Positions 44,803-55,810 are shown, counted from the first letter of the stretch. The stretch is 64,000 bases of DNA from Iodidimonas muriae (GCF_014647255.1 NZ_BMOV01000002.1:458894-522893); one strand, 5' to 3'. A program made the numbers and translations. Notes: a model not told the origin generated them from the sequence alone.

Positions 44803-47058
44803 TTATAATTCTATAAGGTGGTCGCGGGCATAATCTCGCAATTTTACACGTAAAGAGTGATCTTCTAAGTCGATCATATCCAAAATGTAATCTTCCAACT
44901 GTTTCACGTTCAACGAACGAATCATTCGGCGTACCGGCCCCACTGTCATGGGGGAAATGGACAAACGCCTCAAGCCAAGGCCGATCAGTGCCATGGCTTC
45001 CAAGGGCCGCCCGGCCATTTCACCGCATAATGTAACCGGCACGCCAGCGCGATCACAGGCTTTGACCACCATCCGGATGAAGCTCAAGGCCGGTGGCGAC
45101 AACAGGTCGTAGCGGTCTGTCAAACGGGGATTGGACCGGTCGCTGGCAAAAAAGAACTGCATCAGATCATTGGTTCCGATGGAGACGAAATCCACCAGCT
45201 TCAACAGCGGGTCCAATTGCCATGCCAAGGATGGCACCTCCAACATGGTCCCGATTTCCAGCTTGGCGGGTCTTTCTATGTCCAGCCGCTCGAAGCGGGC
45301 AAATTCTTTCAAGGCGATATTGCGGGCGGCTTTGAACTCCGACATATCGGCGATCATCGGGAACATGATCGATAGGGTGCGCCCCGCCGCTGCCGCCATC
45401 AAGGCCCGCAACTGATAGCGCAGCAGCACCGGACGCTCCAAAGCGATGCGGATGGCGCGCCAGCCCATGGCCGGATTTTCTTCATCTTCGCGGGGGAGAA
45501 ACGGCACCGCTTTATCGCCGCCAATATCCAGCGTGCGAAACACCACCGGACGACCCTGCGCCACATCCAGAACGTTTTTATAAAATTCCTGCTGGGCTTC
45601 CAGCCGGGGCAGGGTGGCGCTGACCATGAACTGGAATTCCGTGCGGAACAGCCCCACGCCATCCGCGCCCAAGGCATCCAGATGAGCCATATCCGCTTGC
45701 AGTCCCGCATTGATGAACAATTGGATGCGCACCCCGTCGCGGGTGATGGATGGCAAGTTCCGTTCGGCGCGGAACTGGGCCGCCTGTTCATGCTGGAAGG
45801 CAATGCTTTCGCTATAGGTTTCGCAAATCTCGTCGCTGGGGCGCACCAGAACCTGCGCCCCATCGCCATCAAGAATCAGCCGATCCCCCGCTTGCACATG
45901 GTCGGAAATATCGCGGCAGCGGCCGATCAAAGGAATCCCCATGGCCCGCGCCAAAATGGCCACATGGCTGGTGGAACTGCCTTCTTCCAAAATGATCCCG
46001 GCCAGATTTGTGCGGTCATAATCCAGCAGTTCCGCCGGCCCCATGGTGCGGGCAAGAATGATCGACGGCTCATGCAGATCCTGCCCATCCATGCGTCCGG
46101 CAAGGGTGCGCAGCAAACGATTGGTCAGATCATCCAGATCAGACAGGCGTTCGCGCAGATAGGGATCCGTGCTGGAGGCCATCCGGCGGCGATTTTGCTG
46201 TTGCACCCGCTCCACAGCCGCTTCTGCCGTCAGGCCCGCATCAACGGATTCAAAAATCCGTTTCTGCCAGCCCCGGTCATAGGCAAACATCTTGAAGGTT
46301 TCGAGAATTTCCCGATGTTCGCCCGCTGTGCCGATTTCCGGTGAGGCAATCATGCGGTCGATCTGTTGGCGCATGGTTTCAAAGGCATCAATCAGACGGG
46401 CCTTTTCCACCTCCACATCTTCGGCCACAAAATGGGTGACTTCAACGCGGCCTTCATGGAAAACAGCGCTCCCCATGGCGATGCCATCGGCCATTTTCTG
46501 ACCTTGGATGGTGAGCGGCAGACCGGATTGGTTCAAGCCATTGGCAATTTCAGCGGGGTCTACCAATTCGCCCGATCCCACCAATTCGGCCAAAACCATG
46601 GCGACCGTGAGCAGCGCTTCTTCTTCTTCGGCGGAATATTCACGGGGTTTGACATTCTGGACAACCAAAACGCCGGTGACTTTGGTGTGACGAACGATCG
46701 GCACCCCAAGGAAGGAATGATAGTTTTCCTCCCCCGTTTCCGGCCGATAGGCATAGCGCGGATGGGTGGAGGCTTCCTGCACATTAAGCGGTAAAACCCG
46801 CTGCGCCACTAGCCCCACCAGCCCTTCGCCAAAGCGCAGACGGGTGCGGTGGACCGCTTCTTTCTTCAGGCCTTCGGTGGCAAACAGTTCAAGGATTTCA
46901 CCGGCGCGAACAAGATAGACGGAGCAGACCTCGGCCACCATGTTCTGGGCGATGACCGTTGTCAGCTTGTCGAGCCGTTCTTGTGCGCTGCCCGGTCCGG
47001 CCATGACCTGATGCAAGCGGCGCAGCAATAGCCTTGGGCGACTGGCCAAATCAGTCAC
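44803..47058 (-). CDS. ptsP: Phosphoenolpyruvate-protein phosphotransferase PtsP (EI-Ntr)
   Basis: 751 residues. The N-terminal GAF domain (about 20-165) senses nitrogen state through glutamine and 2-oxoglutarate in the family. The EI phosphorylation site is GSSTSHVAILARAMG (catalytic His), and the PEP-binding barrel has LDIGGDKAVPFLPREDEENP and EIGTMLEVPS. It phosphorylates NPr and then EIIA-Ntr; neither gene is in the window. It belongs to the lysC-ptsP pair. Confidence 0.95.
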   Translation of the reverse strand: MTDLASRPRLLLRRLHQVMAGPGSAQERLDKLTTVIAQNMVAEVCSVYLVRAGEILELFATEGLKKEAVHRTRLRFGEGLVGLVAQRVLPLNVQEASTHPRYAYRPETGEENYHSFLGVPIVRHTKVTGVLVVQNVKPREYSAEEEEALLTVAMVLAELVGSGELVDPAEIANGLNQSGLPLTIQGQKMADGIAMGSAVFHEGRVEVTHFVAEDVEVEKARLIDAFETMRQQIDRMIASPEIGTAGEHREILETFKMFAYDRGWQKRIFESVDAGLTAEAAVERVQQQNRRRMASSTDPYLRERLSDLDDLTNRLLRTLAGRMDGQDLHEPSIILARTMGPAELLDYDRTNLAGIILEEGSSTSHVAILARAMGIPLIGRCRDISDHVQAGDRLILDGDGAQVLVRPSDEICETYSESIAFQHEQAAQFRAERNLPSITRDGVRIQLFINAGLQADMAHLDALGADGVGLFRTEFQFMVSATLPRLEAQQEFYKNVLDVAQGRPVVFRTLDIGGDKAVPFLPREDEENPAMGWRAIRIALERPVLLRYQLRALMAAAAGRTLSIMFPMIADMSEFKAARNIALKEFARFERLDIERPAKLEIGTMLEVPSLAWQLDPLLKLVDFVSIGTNDLMQFFFASDRSNPRLTDRYDLLSPPALSFIRMVVKACDRAGVPVTLCGEMAGRPLEAMALIGLGLRRLSISPMTVGPVRRMIRSLNVKQLEDYILDMIDLEDHSLRVKLRDYARDHLIEL

Positions 47059-47132
47059 ATCCGGTCCATTTCTGTAACATATGTGGTTCCGTTCCCATCA
47101 CAAAGCCCTGTTCCTTGAAGGCCTTTTCCGTT

Positions 47133-48230
47133 TCAGCGTGCTGCGTCCATCTCGTCGCATCCGTCCGGTGCCATCCTTTCAAGATAACATGTGGCCTGAC
47201 GAAGCAATTGGGCAAGAATTTCGGACACCGGCTCTTCTGTTTTGACAAGGCCCACACTTTGCCCGGCCATGACCGATCCATGCTCCACATCGCCCTCGAC
47301 AACGGCGCGTCGCAATGCGCCGGCCCAGAATTTCTCGATTTCCAATTGTGCGTCTTTGATCTCCAGTTCGCCGCGATCAACGCGGGCGATCATCTCGCGC
47401 TGCGCCTCCATGAAGCGTTTTGCCCCTTCGTTTTTCAAAGCCCGCACCGGGATCACCGGAAAACGCGCATCCAGTTGCACCGATGTTATGGCATCGCGGG
47501 CCGAGGCACGCAAAAATGCCTTTTTGAACTTTGGATGGGCGGTGGATTCCGTTGCACAGACAAAGCGGGTGCCAAGCTGCACGCCAGAGGCCCCCATTTC
47601 CAGATAAGCCCCCAGCGCTTCCCCACGCCCGATGCCGCCGGCGATAAAGACCGGCACATCACGGATTTCGGGCAGAATTTCTTGCGCTAGAATGCTGGTG
47701 GATACGGGGCCAATATGGCCACCGGCTTCCGAGCCTTCCACCACCAAAGCATCGACGCCGGAGCGCACCAGTTTTTTCCCCAAAGAGGCGGTCGGAGCAA
47801 AGCAGATGGATTTTATACCAGCGTCTTTCAAGGCGCTGATGGCCCATCCCGGCGGCAATCCACCCGCCAAAACCACATGGCTCATCTTTTCCTCGATGCA
47901 GACATCCACCAGTTCTTTCAACTGATGATGCATGGTGATGAGATTGACCCCGAAGGGCTTGTCGGTCAGGGCTTTGGTGGCACGGATTTCTTGCAACAAA
48001 AGTTCGGGGCTCATGGCGCCGCAAGCAATCACGCCAAAGCCGCCGGCATTGGAAATGGCCGATACCAGGGTGCGTTCGGACAACCATGTCATGGCACCAC
48101 CCATGATGGCGCACTCCACCCCCAAAAAGGCATTTCCCCGCGCCATCAATGCGTGCAGGCGCTCGGCCCCGCTTTGGGTCTGGGGCATTGTGATATCCGG
48201 TTCTTGCGGCGTCATCATTGCGTCTTTCAT
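47133..48230 (-). CDS. Nitronate monooxygenase-family FMN enzyme
   Basis: 365 residues, TIM-barrel flavoprotein. It has NAGGFGVIACGAMSPE near the start, VVEGSEAGGHIG and the FMN-binding GGIGRGEALGAYLEMGASGV followed by LGTRFVCATES. Relatives oxidise alkyl nitronates, but the set also includes FabK-like enoyl reductases, so the substrate is not assured. Its ATG overlaps the lysC stop by four bases, and it sits between lysC and ptsP where these are often direct neighbours. Confidence 0.88.
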   Translation of the reverse strand: MKDAMMTPQEPDITMPQTQSGAERLHALMARGNAFLGVECAIMGGAMTWLSERTLVSAISNAGGFGVIACGAMSPELLLQEIRATKALTDKPFGVNLITMHHQLKELVDVCIEEKMSHVVLAGGLPPGWAISALKDAGIKSICFAPTASLGKKLVRSGVDALVVEGSEAGGHIGPVSTSILAQEILPEIRDVPVFIAGGIGRGEALGAYLEMGASGVQLGTRFVCATESTAHPKFKKAFLRASARDAITSVQLDARFPVIPVRALKNEGAKRFMEAQREMIARVDRGELEIKDAQLEIEKFWAGALRRAVVEGDVEHGSVMAGQSVGLVKTEEPVSEILAQLLRQATCYLERMAPDGCDEMDAAR

Positions 48231-49462
48231 GCGGCGCTACCTTGATCCGCATCCAGCCCATAGGCTGTGTGCAATGCCCGCAAGGCAAGCTCGGTATATT
48301 CGGAATCGATCAAGGCGCTGACCTTGATTTCCGATGTGGAAATCGCCCGGATATTGATCCCTTTATCCGCCAGAGTGCGGAACATGGTATTGGCCACACC
48401 GGCATGGCTGCGCATTCCAATTCCCACCACTGACAATTTCACCACATCGGCATTGGTATCGATGGAACGATAACCGATGCGCTCGCGATTGGCCTCCAGA
48501 ACGTCTTTGGCGCGGGCCAGATCGGCAACGGGAACGGAAAAAGTGACTTCCGCTTCGTTATTATGGGGGGCCTGACTTTGGACGATCATATCAACGATGA
48601 TATCGGCTTCTGCCAGCGGGCTGAACAGATCGGCCACAGTGCCGGGGCGGTCGGGCAAGCCATAGACGGTGACAACCGAATCGGACCGGGAATAGGCAAG
48701 GCCTGTGACAAGTTCTTTTTCCACAATTTCATCCTCATTCACGACGAGCGTGCCGGGTACGTCATCAAAGCTGGAGAGCACCTGCACGCGCACTCCGTGG
48801 GTCATGGCCATGGCCACCGAGCGGGTTTGCAAGACCTTTGCGCCCAATGAAGCCATTTCCAGCATTTCTTCATAGGTAACGCGGCCAAGCTTGCGCGCCC
48901 GGGATACAATGCGTGGATCTGTCGTATAAACGCCGTCCACATCCGTATAGATATCGCACCGGTCCGCCCCCATGGCTGCGGCCAAAGCCACAGCCGATGT
49001 ATCAGAGCCACCGCGCCCAAGGGTGGTGATGCGGTTATCGGACCCAATGCCCTGAAAACCGGCCACCACAGCCACCTGACCTTCGCCCATGCGGCGAACC
49101 ATGTCCGAAGTGTCGATAGACTCGATCCGTGCCGCCCCATGTACATCACTGGTTTTGACCGGAATTTGCCAGCCCAGCCACGACCGGGCCTGTATGCCCA
49201 TGCTTTGTAGCACGATCGACATCAAACCGACGGTGATTTGCTCACCGGCGGCGACCACCGTATCATATTCTCGTGCATCATGAAGCGCAGAGGCTTCCTG
49301 ACACCAGTTAACCAATTGATTGGTGGTTCCCGACATGGCCGAAACAACCACAGCCACTTCGTGGCCTTCATCAACGGCTCGTTTCACAAAGGCAGCCGAC
49401 GCCCGGATGCGATCGATATCGGCAACCGAGGTGCCACCGAACTTCTTGACAATACGCGCCAT
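48227..49462 (-). CDS. lysC: Aspartate kinase
   Basis: 411 residues, monofunctional. The start [15 protein letters not shown], the [13 protein letters not shown] catalytic loop and two C-terminal ACT domains (about 265-410) are present. It makes aspartyl phosphate for lysine, methionine and threonine. Divergent from ubiG. Confidence 0.96.
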   Translation of the reverse strand: MARIVKKFGGTSVADIDRIRASAAFVKRAVDEGHEVAVVVSAMSGTTNQLVNWCQEASALHDAREYDTVVAAGEQITVGLMSIVLQSMGIQARSWLGWQIPVKTSDVHGAARIESIDTSDMVRRMGEGQVAVVAGFQGIGSDNRITTLGRGGSDTSAVALAAAMGADRCDIYTDVDGVYTTDPRIVSRARKLGRVTYEEMLEMASLGAKVLQTRSVAMAMTHGVRVQVLSSFDDVPGTLVVNEDEIVEKELVTGLAYSRSDSVVTVYGLPDRPGTVADLFSPLAEADIIVDMIVQSQAPHNNEAEVTFSVPVADLARAKDVLEANRERIGYRSIDTNADVVKLSVVGIGMRSHAGVANTMFRTLADKGINIRAISTSEIKVSALIDSEYTELALRALHTAYGLDADQGSAA

Positions 49463-49601
49463 AGAATGGTCCTTGCAACTGACCGACAGATTACGAAACG
49501 CGAGGCAAGTGCCGCATCCGTCCTAGATGGAAGTGGCGTATTCATAAGGGTAACGACGTTCTCTCGCAAGAAGTCCGAAACATTAAGCAAGGTCGTGCGC
49601 C

Positions 49602-50360
49602 ATGACTGCTCCTTATAAACCACTCTCGAAAAGCGCCACCATTGATGCCGACGAGGCCTATCGTTTTGCACAGACCGCCGAACATTGGTGGGATGCGAAT
49701 GGCCCTTTCCGGCCTTTGCACAAGCTCAATCCTGCCCGTCTTGATTTTATCCGTACCGCGATCATGCGGCACAAAAAAACCGATGGCGCATCATTGCGAC
49801 CCTTCAAAGACCTTAATATGGTGGATTTGGGATGCGGGGGCGGTCTTATTTGCGAGCCATTAAGCCGCTTGGGGGGTAATCTGACCGGACTGGATGTGTC
49901 CGACGAAACCGTTTCTATCGCTCGGGAACATGCCAAGGCCATGGGGCTGCCCATTCAGTATCGGCAGGCCACAGCCGAACAACTGGCGGAAGAAGACAAT
50001 CAATTCGATGTGGTTCTGGCGCTGGAAGTGATCGAGCATGTGGCCGATCCGGCATTGTTTCTGGCGGCGGCCCGCCGTCTTGTCAAAGATGATGGCTTGC
50101 TGATCTTTTCTACATTGAACCGCACCGCAAAATCTTTTGCGCTGGGGATCATGGCGGCGGAATATGTGCTGGGCTGGGTGCCGCGCGGCACCCATGACTG
50201 GAAAAAGTTCGTCACCCCCATAGAATTTACGCAAGCCTTGGAAAGTGCAGGCTTTTATGTGGGGAAAATTTCCGGATTGTCTTACGATGTTTTGGGGGAT
50301 TGCTGGCATTTGTCGCACGATACCAGCGTCAATTATATCGGCGCAGCAACCCCGGTTTAA
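49602..50360 (+). CDS. ubiG: Ubiquinone biosynthesis O-methyltransferase
   Basis: 252 residues. SAM motif I is VDLGCGGGLICEPLSRLG, with ALEVIEHVADP as motif II, followed by FSTLNRTAKSFALGI and the membrane-facing VPRGTHDWKKFVTP. It performs both O-methylations in ubiquinone synthesis. Convergent with the DUF1178 gene. Confidence 0.96.
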   Translation: MTAPYKPLSKSATIDADEAYRFAQTAEHWWDANGPFRPLHKLNPARLDFIRTAIMRHKKTDGASLRPFKDLNMVDLGCGGGLICEPLSRLGGNLTGLDVSDETVSIAREHAKAMGLPIQYRQATAEQLAEEDNQFDVVLALEVIEHVADPALFLAAARRLVKDDGLLIFSTLNRTAKSFALGIMAAEYVLGWVPRGTHDWKKFVTPIEFTQALESAGFYVGKISGLSYDVLGDCWHLSHDTSVNYIGAATPV

Positions 50361-50372
50361 AGACGTGGCCTA

Positions 50373-50900
50373 TCAGGCATCGGGCTTGTCGCGCACGCCG
50401 GACAGGGGCAGCACGTCGATGCCTTCATCGATCAGGTCTTCGGTTTCTTCAAGGCTTGCTTCGCCGTAAATTCCGCGCAGTTCCGCTTCGCCATAATGGA
50501 TGCGGCGGGCTTCCTCGGCGAATTGGTCGCCCACATAATCGCAGGTGGTTTCCACATGTTTGCGGATGCGGCCCATGGTGCGATCAAGGCTGGCGCGCAC
50601 ATGTTCGGGCAGATCCCCCGCCTTGAACACCGACCGTTCTTCGTCGTCAAAGGCCATGGCCGGGGCATGTATCCGGGCGCTAAGACCTCTGGATGCGGGG
50701 CTTGCATTATTTTGGGCCGGATCGTCTTTTGCGCCGCTTTTGCTGAGATGGGGCGCGGAAAAGGCTTTGCTAAGGGATGTGGAGCCGCAATCGGGACATG
50801 CCAGAATCCCGCTTTCCAACTGACTGGAGAAATCATCATGGCTTCGAAACCAGCCTTCAAAACCATGTCCGTATGAACATTTCAGATCAAAAACAATCAT
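50373..50900 (-). CDS. DUF1178 protein
   Basis: About 175 residues from ATG at 50900 (MIVFDLKCSYGHGFEGWF); the longer frame is unsupported. A zinc-binding-looking start (KCSYGH and CPDCGS) is followed by a conserved helical part (YVGDQFAEEARRIHYGE). The family is widespread in alphaproteobacteria with unknown function. It ends the operon dnaJ-like-cobS-cobT-comF-grxC-nit. Confidence 0.9.
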   Translation of the reverse strand: MIVFDLKCSYGHGFEGWFRSHDDFSSQLESGILACPDCGSTSLSKAFSAPHLSKSGAKDDPAQNNASPASRGLSARIHAPAMAFDDEERSVFKAGDLPEHVRASLDRTMGRIRKHVETTCDYVGDQFAEEARRIHYGEAELRGIYGEASLEETEDLIDEGIDVLPLSGVRDKPDA

Positions 50901-50946
50901 GTCGCTTTTCCTGCGGCCCGCCTTGTTATGTCCCGGCCTCATTTTC

Positions 50947-50970
50947 TTGGGCCAATTTCTTTAGGCCCAA
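50947..50970. repeat. Inverted repeat between nit and DUF1178 genes
   Basis: TTGGGCC (50947-50953) and GGCCCAA (50964-50970) are separated by 10 bases. The stretch AATT-C/T-CTTTAGGCC is repeated next to it. Possibly an attenuating or RNA-stabilising hairpin, as no T-run follows on the coding strand. Confidence 0.45.
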
Positions 50971-51013
50971 TTCCTTTAGGCCTTGATGAGAAAAATGGCA
51001 AGCAAGGGGCCGG

Positions 51014-51865
51014 TTATGCGTGTTTTATGCTGATGGTCCTGTCATGGCGCAAGGCGGGAATTTTCGACCGGGCCTGTGCCACATCCTCCAGATCAATGCG
51101 GGCAACGCTCACACCCACATCCGTTGCCCCATCTACCAATATGTCGCCCCAAGGGCTAACCAATAAAGAATGGCCAAAGGTTTCGCGGCCATCTTCATGG
51201 CGACCAGTTTGCGCCGGAGCGGCTACAAAACTGCCGGTTTCAATGGCCCGAGCACGCAGCAAGACATGCCAGTGCGCCTTGCCCGTTGTGCGGGTAAAGG
51301 CGGCGGGAACGGTCAATATCTCTGCTCCTTCTTGCGCCAAGGCCCGGTAAAGAGCGGCAAAGCGCACATCATAACAGATGCTCAGGCCCAAACGCGCCAC
51401 CCCACTATCGGCGACGATGGCGCGATCTCCGCTTTGATAGCTGGCGGATTCGCAATAGCCTTCACCATGTCCCAAACTAACATCAAACAGATGAATTTTA
51501 TCATAACGGGCCAGGATCGCCCCATCGGGCCCGATCAGGAAAGACCGGTTGGCCAGCTTTGGCACTTCGCCTTCGGTTTCTTCCAGGGGCAGTCGGATAG
51601 GCAATGAACCGATCAACAAGGTAATGCCCAGATCATGCGCCAAAGCCTGAAACTGTGGCAGGGCCGGATCGTCTTGTTCCAGACAGGCTGTTTTGAGCGC
51701 CCGGTCACGATCCCGGTCGATATAGGATGTCATTTCCGGCGTCAGGATAAGCTGCGCCCCCTCTGACGCCGCCTTGCGCACCAGATCGCTGGTGATCGCC
51801 ACATTGTGCGCCACATCCAGCGAAGAGGTCAGTTGCACAAGACCGAGCGTCAGGGGACGGGACAT
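51014..51865 (-). CDS. Nit-type amidase (carbon-nitrogen hydrolase)
   Basis: 283 residues. The triad is Glu in LTPEMTSY, Lys in YDKIHLFDV and Cys in LSICYDVRF. The DKIHLFDV and CYDVRF words are those of the Nit1/Nit2 group. Nit1-like enzymes hydrolyse deaminated glutathione, a repair reaction. Here the gene starts two bases after grxC, a glutathione-dependent redoxin, which supports that role. Confidence 0.85.
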   Translation of the reverse strand: MSRPLTLGLVQLTSSLDVAHNVAITSDLVRKAASEGAQLILTPEMTSYIDRDRDRALKTACLEQDDPALPQFQALAHDLGITLLIGSLPIRLPLEETEGEVPKLANRSFLIGPDGAILARYDKIHLFDVSLGHGEGYCESASYQSGDRAIVADSGVARLGLSICYDVRFAALYRALAQEGAEILTVPAAFTRTTGKAHWHVLLRARAIETGSFVAAPAQTGRHEDGRETFGHSLLVSPWGDILVDGATDVGVSVARIDLEDVAQARSKIPALRHDRTISIKHA

Positions 51866-51867
51866 GT

Positions 51868-52125
51868 TTATGCGCCTAAAAGGGCATCCAGCTTGCCAGA
51901 ACGATCCAGCGCCACCAGATCATCGCAGCCGCCCACATGCTTGCCATCGATGAAAATCTGGGGAACGGTGGAGGCCCCGCCAGAGCGGGAGATCATTTCG
52001 GCGCGCTTTTCCGCTTTCGAGCCGATATCAATCTCGCTGAAAGACTGCTGTTTGCGCTTTAAAAGGCCTTTTGCCCGAACACAATAAGGGCACCAAGCTT
52101 TGGTATAAATGTCGATCTTGGCCAT
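51868..52125 (-). CDS. grxC: Glutaredoxin 3
   Basis: 85 residues from ATG at 52125. The redox-active CPYC is in KAWCPYCVRAK, the GSH-binding motif is TVPQIFIDGKHVGGCDDL. It reduces disulfides with glutathione. Between comF (33-base gap) and nit (2-base gap). Confidence 0.95.
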   Translation of the reverse strand: MAKIDIYTKAWCPYCVRAKGLLKRKQQSFSEIDIGSKAEKRAEMISRSGGASTVPQIFIDGKHVGGCDDLVALDRSGKLDALLGA

Positions 52126-52158
52126 GGAAACTCCGCTTTTTGGCAATTCTTGATCTTG

Positions 52159-52902
52159 CTATATCGGGCCTTGGCCTGGCGTTACAACCCGCGCAAGGGT
52201 GAGAACCGAGATAGAACTGGCTCCGGCCTTTCGCAAGACCCCCGTACAGGCGGTGACCGTTGCGCCGGTTGTCAAAACATCATCCACCAGCAAGATATGC
52301 GTGTTTCTGAGCACATGTGTCGCCTGTGCTTTGGGCCGTATCCGGAAGGCCCCGCGCACATTGCGGGTGCGTTCGGCCCGGTTCAGGCCGCCCTGACTGG
52401 GGGTGCGGCGGGTGCGTTCAAGCAGGAACGGGGTCCATGATGTGCCCGATATTTGCGCAAGTGCCCGCGCCAGCACAGCCGATTGATTGAAGCGCCGCGA
52501 CAAGAGGCGGGTCCGGTGCAAAGGCACCGGCACGATCAGATCCGCCTGCGCCAAAAGGTCGCGCCCTGCCTGTGCCATCAACCCCGCCAGTGGTTTTGCC
52601 AGTTCCAGCCGGTCCGCGCGTTTGAAACCCAAAATCAGGGCGCGGCTGGCATCATCATAAACAAGAGCGCTGATGCCGCGGTCATAAGCCGGTGGATGGG
52701 CAAGGCAAGCACCGCACATATGATGTCCGTCAAGGCCAATTTCGAATGGATAGCCGCAGCGCATACAAGATGGTGCGGTGATAAAGTGCAGGCCGCTCCA
52801 GCATGGGCCGCACAAGGCCCCTTGCCGGTCCACCAATGTTCCGCAGGCATAGCAGCGGGGCGGAAGCAGGCTATCCAGTGCCACCCCCAGCCAGCGCTTC
52901 AT
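52159..52902 (-). CDS. comF: ComF-family phosphoribosyltransferase-like protein
   Basis: 247 residues. The N-terminal zinc-finger-like cysteines (CYACG, CGPCW, CMRCG, CGACL) precede the PRT domain with the PRPP-type motif HILLVDDVLTTGATVTAC. Linked to DNA uptake in naturally competent bacteria, where its role is not fixed. No other com genes are in the window. It starts two bases after cobT. Confidence 0.93.
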   Translation of the reverse strand: MKRWLGVALDSLLPPRCYACGTLVDRQGALCGPCWSGLHFITAPSCMRCGYPFEIGLDGHHMCGACLAHPPAYDRGISALVYDDASRALILGFKRADRLELAKPLAGLMAQAGRDLLAQADLIVPVPLHRTRLLSRRFNQSAVLARALAQISGTSWTPFLLERTRRTPSQGGLNRAERTRNVRGAFRIRPKAQATHVLRNTHILLVDDVLTTGATVTACTGVLRKAGASSISVLTLARVVTPGQGPI

Positions 52903-52904
52903 GT

Positions 52905-54785
52905 CTAGAGAACCCGCACAGGACCGTCATTGCGCCATTTGCGCCGGTGTTCCGCAAATAATGCGGCCAGCTGATCTGTCATCGCGCCGCCCAGCTGTTC
53001 CGCATCCACAATGGTCACCGCGCGGCGATAATAGCGCGTCACATCATGGCCGATGCCGATGGCCAGCAATTCCACATCCGAACGGGTTTCGATCCAGCCG
53101 ATCACTTGGCGCAAATGCTGTTCCAGATATGTGCCGGAGTTCACCGATAATGTGCTGTCATCCACCGGTGCGCCATCGGAAATTACCATCAGGATGCGGC
53201 GTTCTTCGGGGCGCGCAATCAGGCGGGAATGGGCCCATAACAGCGCTTCGCCGTCGATATTTTCTTTCAATAGTCCTTCGCGCATCATCAGGCCCAGATT
53301 GCGCCGCGCCCGCCGCCACGGCGAATCCGCTGTTTTATAAACGATATGGCGCAGATCATTCAGCCGTCCGGGATTGGCGGGCTTGCCCTGGTTAAGCCAT
53401 TTTTCGCGGCATTGGCCGCCTTTCCATGCACGGGTGGTAAAGCCCAGAATTTCCGTTTTCACCCCGCAACGCTCTAATGTGCGGGCTAAAATATCGGCAG
53501 AAATGGCTGCGATGGAAATGGGGCGACCGCGCATGGACCCGGAATTGTCCAGCAGCAAGGTCACCACCGTATCGCGGAATTCGCTGTCGGTTTCTGCCTT
53601 GAAAGACAAGGGCTGCATGGGGTTGGTCACAACTCGGCTCAACCGACCCGAATCGAGAATGCCTTCTTCCAGATCGAAATCCCAAGACCGGTTCTGTTGC
53701 GCCATCAAACGCCGCTGCAACCGGTTGGCCAATTTCGTTACGGCTCCGGAAAGATGCACCATTTGTTGGTCAAGATAGGCGCGCAGGCGGTCCAGTTCTT
53801 CATTTTCACAGAGATCTTCCGCCCGCACCACTTCATCGAATTCCTGAGTAAAGGCGCGGTAGAAAGGGGAATTGGGAAGGTCGGACAAGGGCTGGTTGGG
53901 CTGCCACGGCATGGCGCCTTCCATGCTTTCGTCGCTATCATCGTTCTGGGAGAGGTCTTCACCTTCCACTTCAACGCTGTCGCCACCTTCAGCATCGGCC
54001 TGTTGCTGGTCGTCTTCCGCGGCCTCTGGCGTGTCTGCGGCCCCATCGCCGTCGTCGCCTTCGCCTTCTCCTTCGGCATCCTCATCGGACTGTCCGTCTT
54101 TGTCCGGCTCTTGCTCGTCCTCGGCGTCTTCGGGTTTTTCCGACTCTTCGGGATCATCGGCCAGATCAAGGTCGGCAAGCAGCCCGCGCATTTGACGCAC
54201 AAAGGCGGCCTGATCCGGCATGGCAGCGCGCAAGCCGTCCAGCCGTTCACCGGCCCGGCTTTCCACCCAGTCGCGCATCAGATCAAGGGCAGCCCCCGCA
54301 CTGGCGGGAGAGGGGTCGCCGGTCATGCGCTCGCGTGCCAGCAGCCCGACCACATCAGACAAGGCCACCTCACCGGCTTCGGTGATACGGTGCAATCCGC
54401 GGGTGCGGCATTGGGCTTCCAATGCGTGGGCCAGATTGTTTTTTACGCCGGCCATGCGGTTCGCGCCGATCGATTCCACCCGCGCTTGTTCCATGGCATC
54501 ATAAACCGAACGGGCCACCTCGCCTGCAGGGGCATTTTTGGCATGAAGGCGCGGATCATGGTGGGCCAGGCGCATGGCGAACCCATCGGCCTGACCGCGC
54601 AAATCGGCCACTTCTTCGGGCGGCAAGGACCGGGATGGCGCTTTTAGATGGAGATCATTGCCTGTCAGCCCCGGACGGTCGTGACTAAAATTCACCTCCA
54701 GGTCCGGCTTGTCTCCAAGCGCACGGGTGGCGCCCGCCAAAACGTGCTTGAAGGTTTCCGATGCGGATCTGTCAGGGTTTGTCAT
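52905..54785 (-). CDS. cobT: Cobaltochelatase subunit CobT-like (VWA protein)
   Basis: 626 residues. The N-terminal helical domain is followed by a strongly acidic Asp/Glu-rich linker (about 205-290) and a C-terminal von Willebrand A domain with MIDAS motif [12 protein letters not shown]. It works with the AAA+ CobS to drive the CobN chelatase in aerobic B12 synthesis. CobN is not in the window, and many alphaproteobacteria keep CobST for reasons unclear. Confidence 0.93.
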   Translation of the reverse strand: MTNPDRSASETFKHVLAGATRALGDKPDLEVNFSHDRPGLTGNDLHLKAPSRSLPPEEVADLRGQADGFAMRLAHHDPRLHAKNAPAGEVARSVYDAMEQARVESIGANRMAGVKNNLAHALEAQCRTRGLHRITEAGEVALSDVVGLLARERMTGDPSPASAGAALDLMRDWVESRAGERLDGLRAAMPDQAAFVRQMRGLLADLDLADDPEESEKPEDAEDEQEPDKDGQSDEDAEGEGEGDDGDGAADTPEAAEDDQQQADAEGGDSVEVEGEDLSQNDDSDESMEGAMPWQPNQPLSDLPNSPFYRAFTQEFDEVVRAEDLCENEELDRLRAYLDQQMVHLSGAVTKLANRLQRRLMAQQNRSWDFDLEEGILDSGRLSRVVTNPMQPLSFKAETDSEFRDTVVTLLLDNSGSMRGRPISIAAISADILARTLERCGVKTEILGFTTRAWKGGQCREKWLNQGKPANPGRLNDLRHIVYKTADSPWRRARRNLGLMMREGLLKENIDGEALLWAHSRLIARPEERRILMVISDGAPVDDSTLSVNSGTYLEQHLRQVIGWIETRSDVELLAIGIGHDVTRYYRRAVTIVDAEQLGGAMTDQLAALFAEHRRKWRNDGPVRVL

Positions 54786-54802
54786 AGCGGATGCGACAAT
54801 CT

Positions 54803-55810
54803 TTAGCTGGCCCGCGCAATGCGCGATGCGGCTTCAGGAAGGTCGGTACCAAAGCAGCGTTGGTAATATTCCGCCACCAAAGCCCGCTCTGCCTCGTCGC
54901 ATTTATTCAGGAAGCTGACCCGGAAGGCGAAGGCAACATCTTTGAAAATTTCGGCATTTTGCGCCCATGTGAGCACCGTACGCGGGCTCATCACCGTGGA
55001 AATATCGCCAGCGATAAAGCCGGCACGGGTGAGATCGGCCACCGCCACCATTTGGCTGACGATCTTGTTGCCTTCCTCATTTTGGTAGCCTGGCACCTTG
55101 GCCAGTACGATTTCCGTTTCCGTATCATGGGGCAGGTAATTCAAGGTCACCACCACATTCCAGCGGTCCATCTGGCCCTGATTGATTTGCTGGGTGCCGT
55201 GATAAAGCCCGGTGGTATCGCCCAGACCCACCGTATTGGCGGTGGCGAACAGGCGAAAGGCGGGATGCGGGCGGATGACGCGATTCTGGTCAAGCAAGGT
55301 CAGTCGGCCTTCCACTTCCAGCACCCGCTGGATCACGAACATCACATCGGGGCGGCCTGCATCATATTCATCAAACACCAAAGCGGTGGCCGATTGCAGC
55401 GCCCAAGGCAGCAGCCCTTCGCGGAATTCCGTTATCTGTTTGCCATCGCGCAGTACGATGGCGTCCTTGCCCACAAGATCGATTCGGCTGATATGGCTAT
55501 CGAGATTGATGCGCACGCACGGCCAGTTCAGCCGTGCGGCCACCTGTTCGATATGGGTGGATTTCCCTGTGCCGTGGTAGCCTTGGATCATCACCCGCCG
55601 GTTAAAGGCAAAGCCCGCCACGATGGCCGCGGTGGTTTCCGGATCGAAGACATAGGTGGGATCGATATCCGGCACATGCTCGGTGCGCTCTGAAAAGGCG
55701 GGTACTTCCATATCCAGATCGATGCCAAACGCATCGCGGGCCGAAATTGTGCTGTCGGGCAGGCTTGTATGGGCGGGTTTTTCAGAAACGGTCACGACAG
55801 GTCTTTCCAA
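54803..55810 (-). CDS. cobS: Cobaltochelatase AAA+ subunit CobS
   Basis: 335 residues, MoxR-type AAA+. Walker [10 protein letters not shown] (77-85), Walker [11 protein letters not shown], and sensor regions with [20 protein letters not shown] are present. It is the ATP-driven partner of CobT, with start 27 bases after the J-domain gene and end 17 bases before cobT. Confidence 0.95.
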   Translation of the reverse strand: MERPVVTVSEKPAHTSLPDSTISARDAFGIDLDMEVPAFSERTEHVPDIDPTYVFDPETTAAIVAGFAFNRRVMIQGYHGTGKSTHIEQVAARLNWPCVRINLDSHISRIDLVGKDAIVLRDGKQITEFREGLLPWALQSATALVFDEYDAGRPDVMFVIQRVLEVEGRLTLLDQNRVIRPHPAFRLFATANTVGLGDTTGLYHGTQQINQGQMDRWNVVVTLNYLPHDTETEIVLAKVPGYQNEEGNKIVSQMVAVADLTRAGFIAGDISTVMSPRTVLTWAQNAEIFKDVAFAFRVSFLNKCDEAERALVAEYYQRCFGTDLPEAASRIARAS

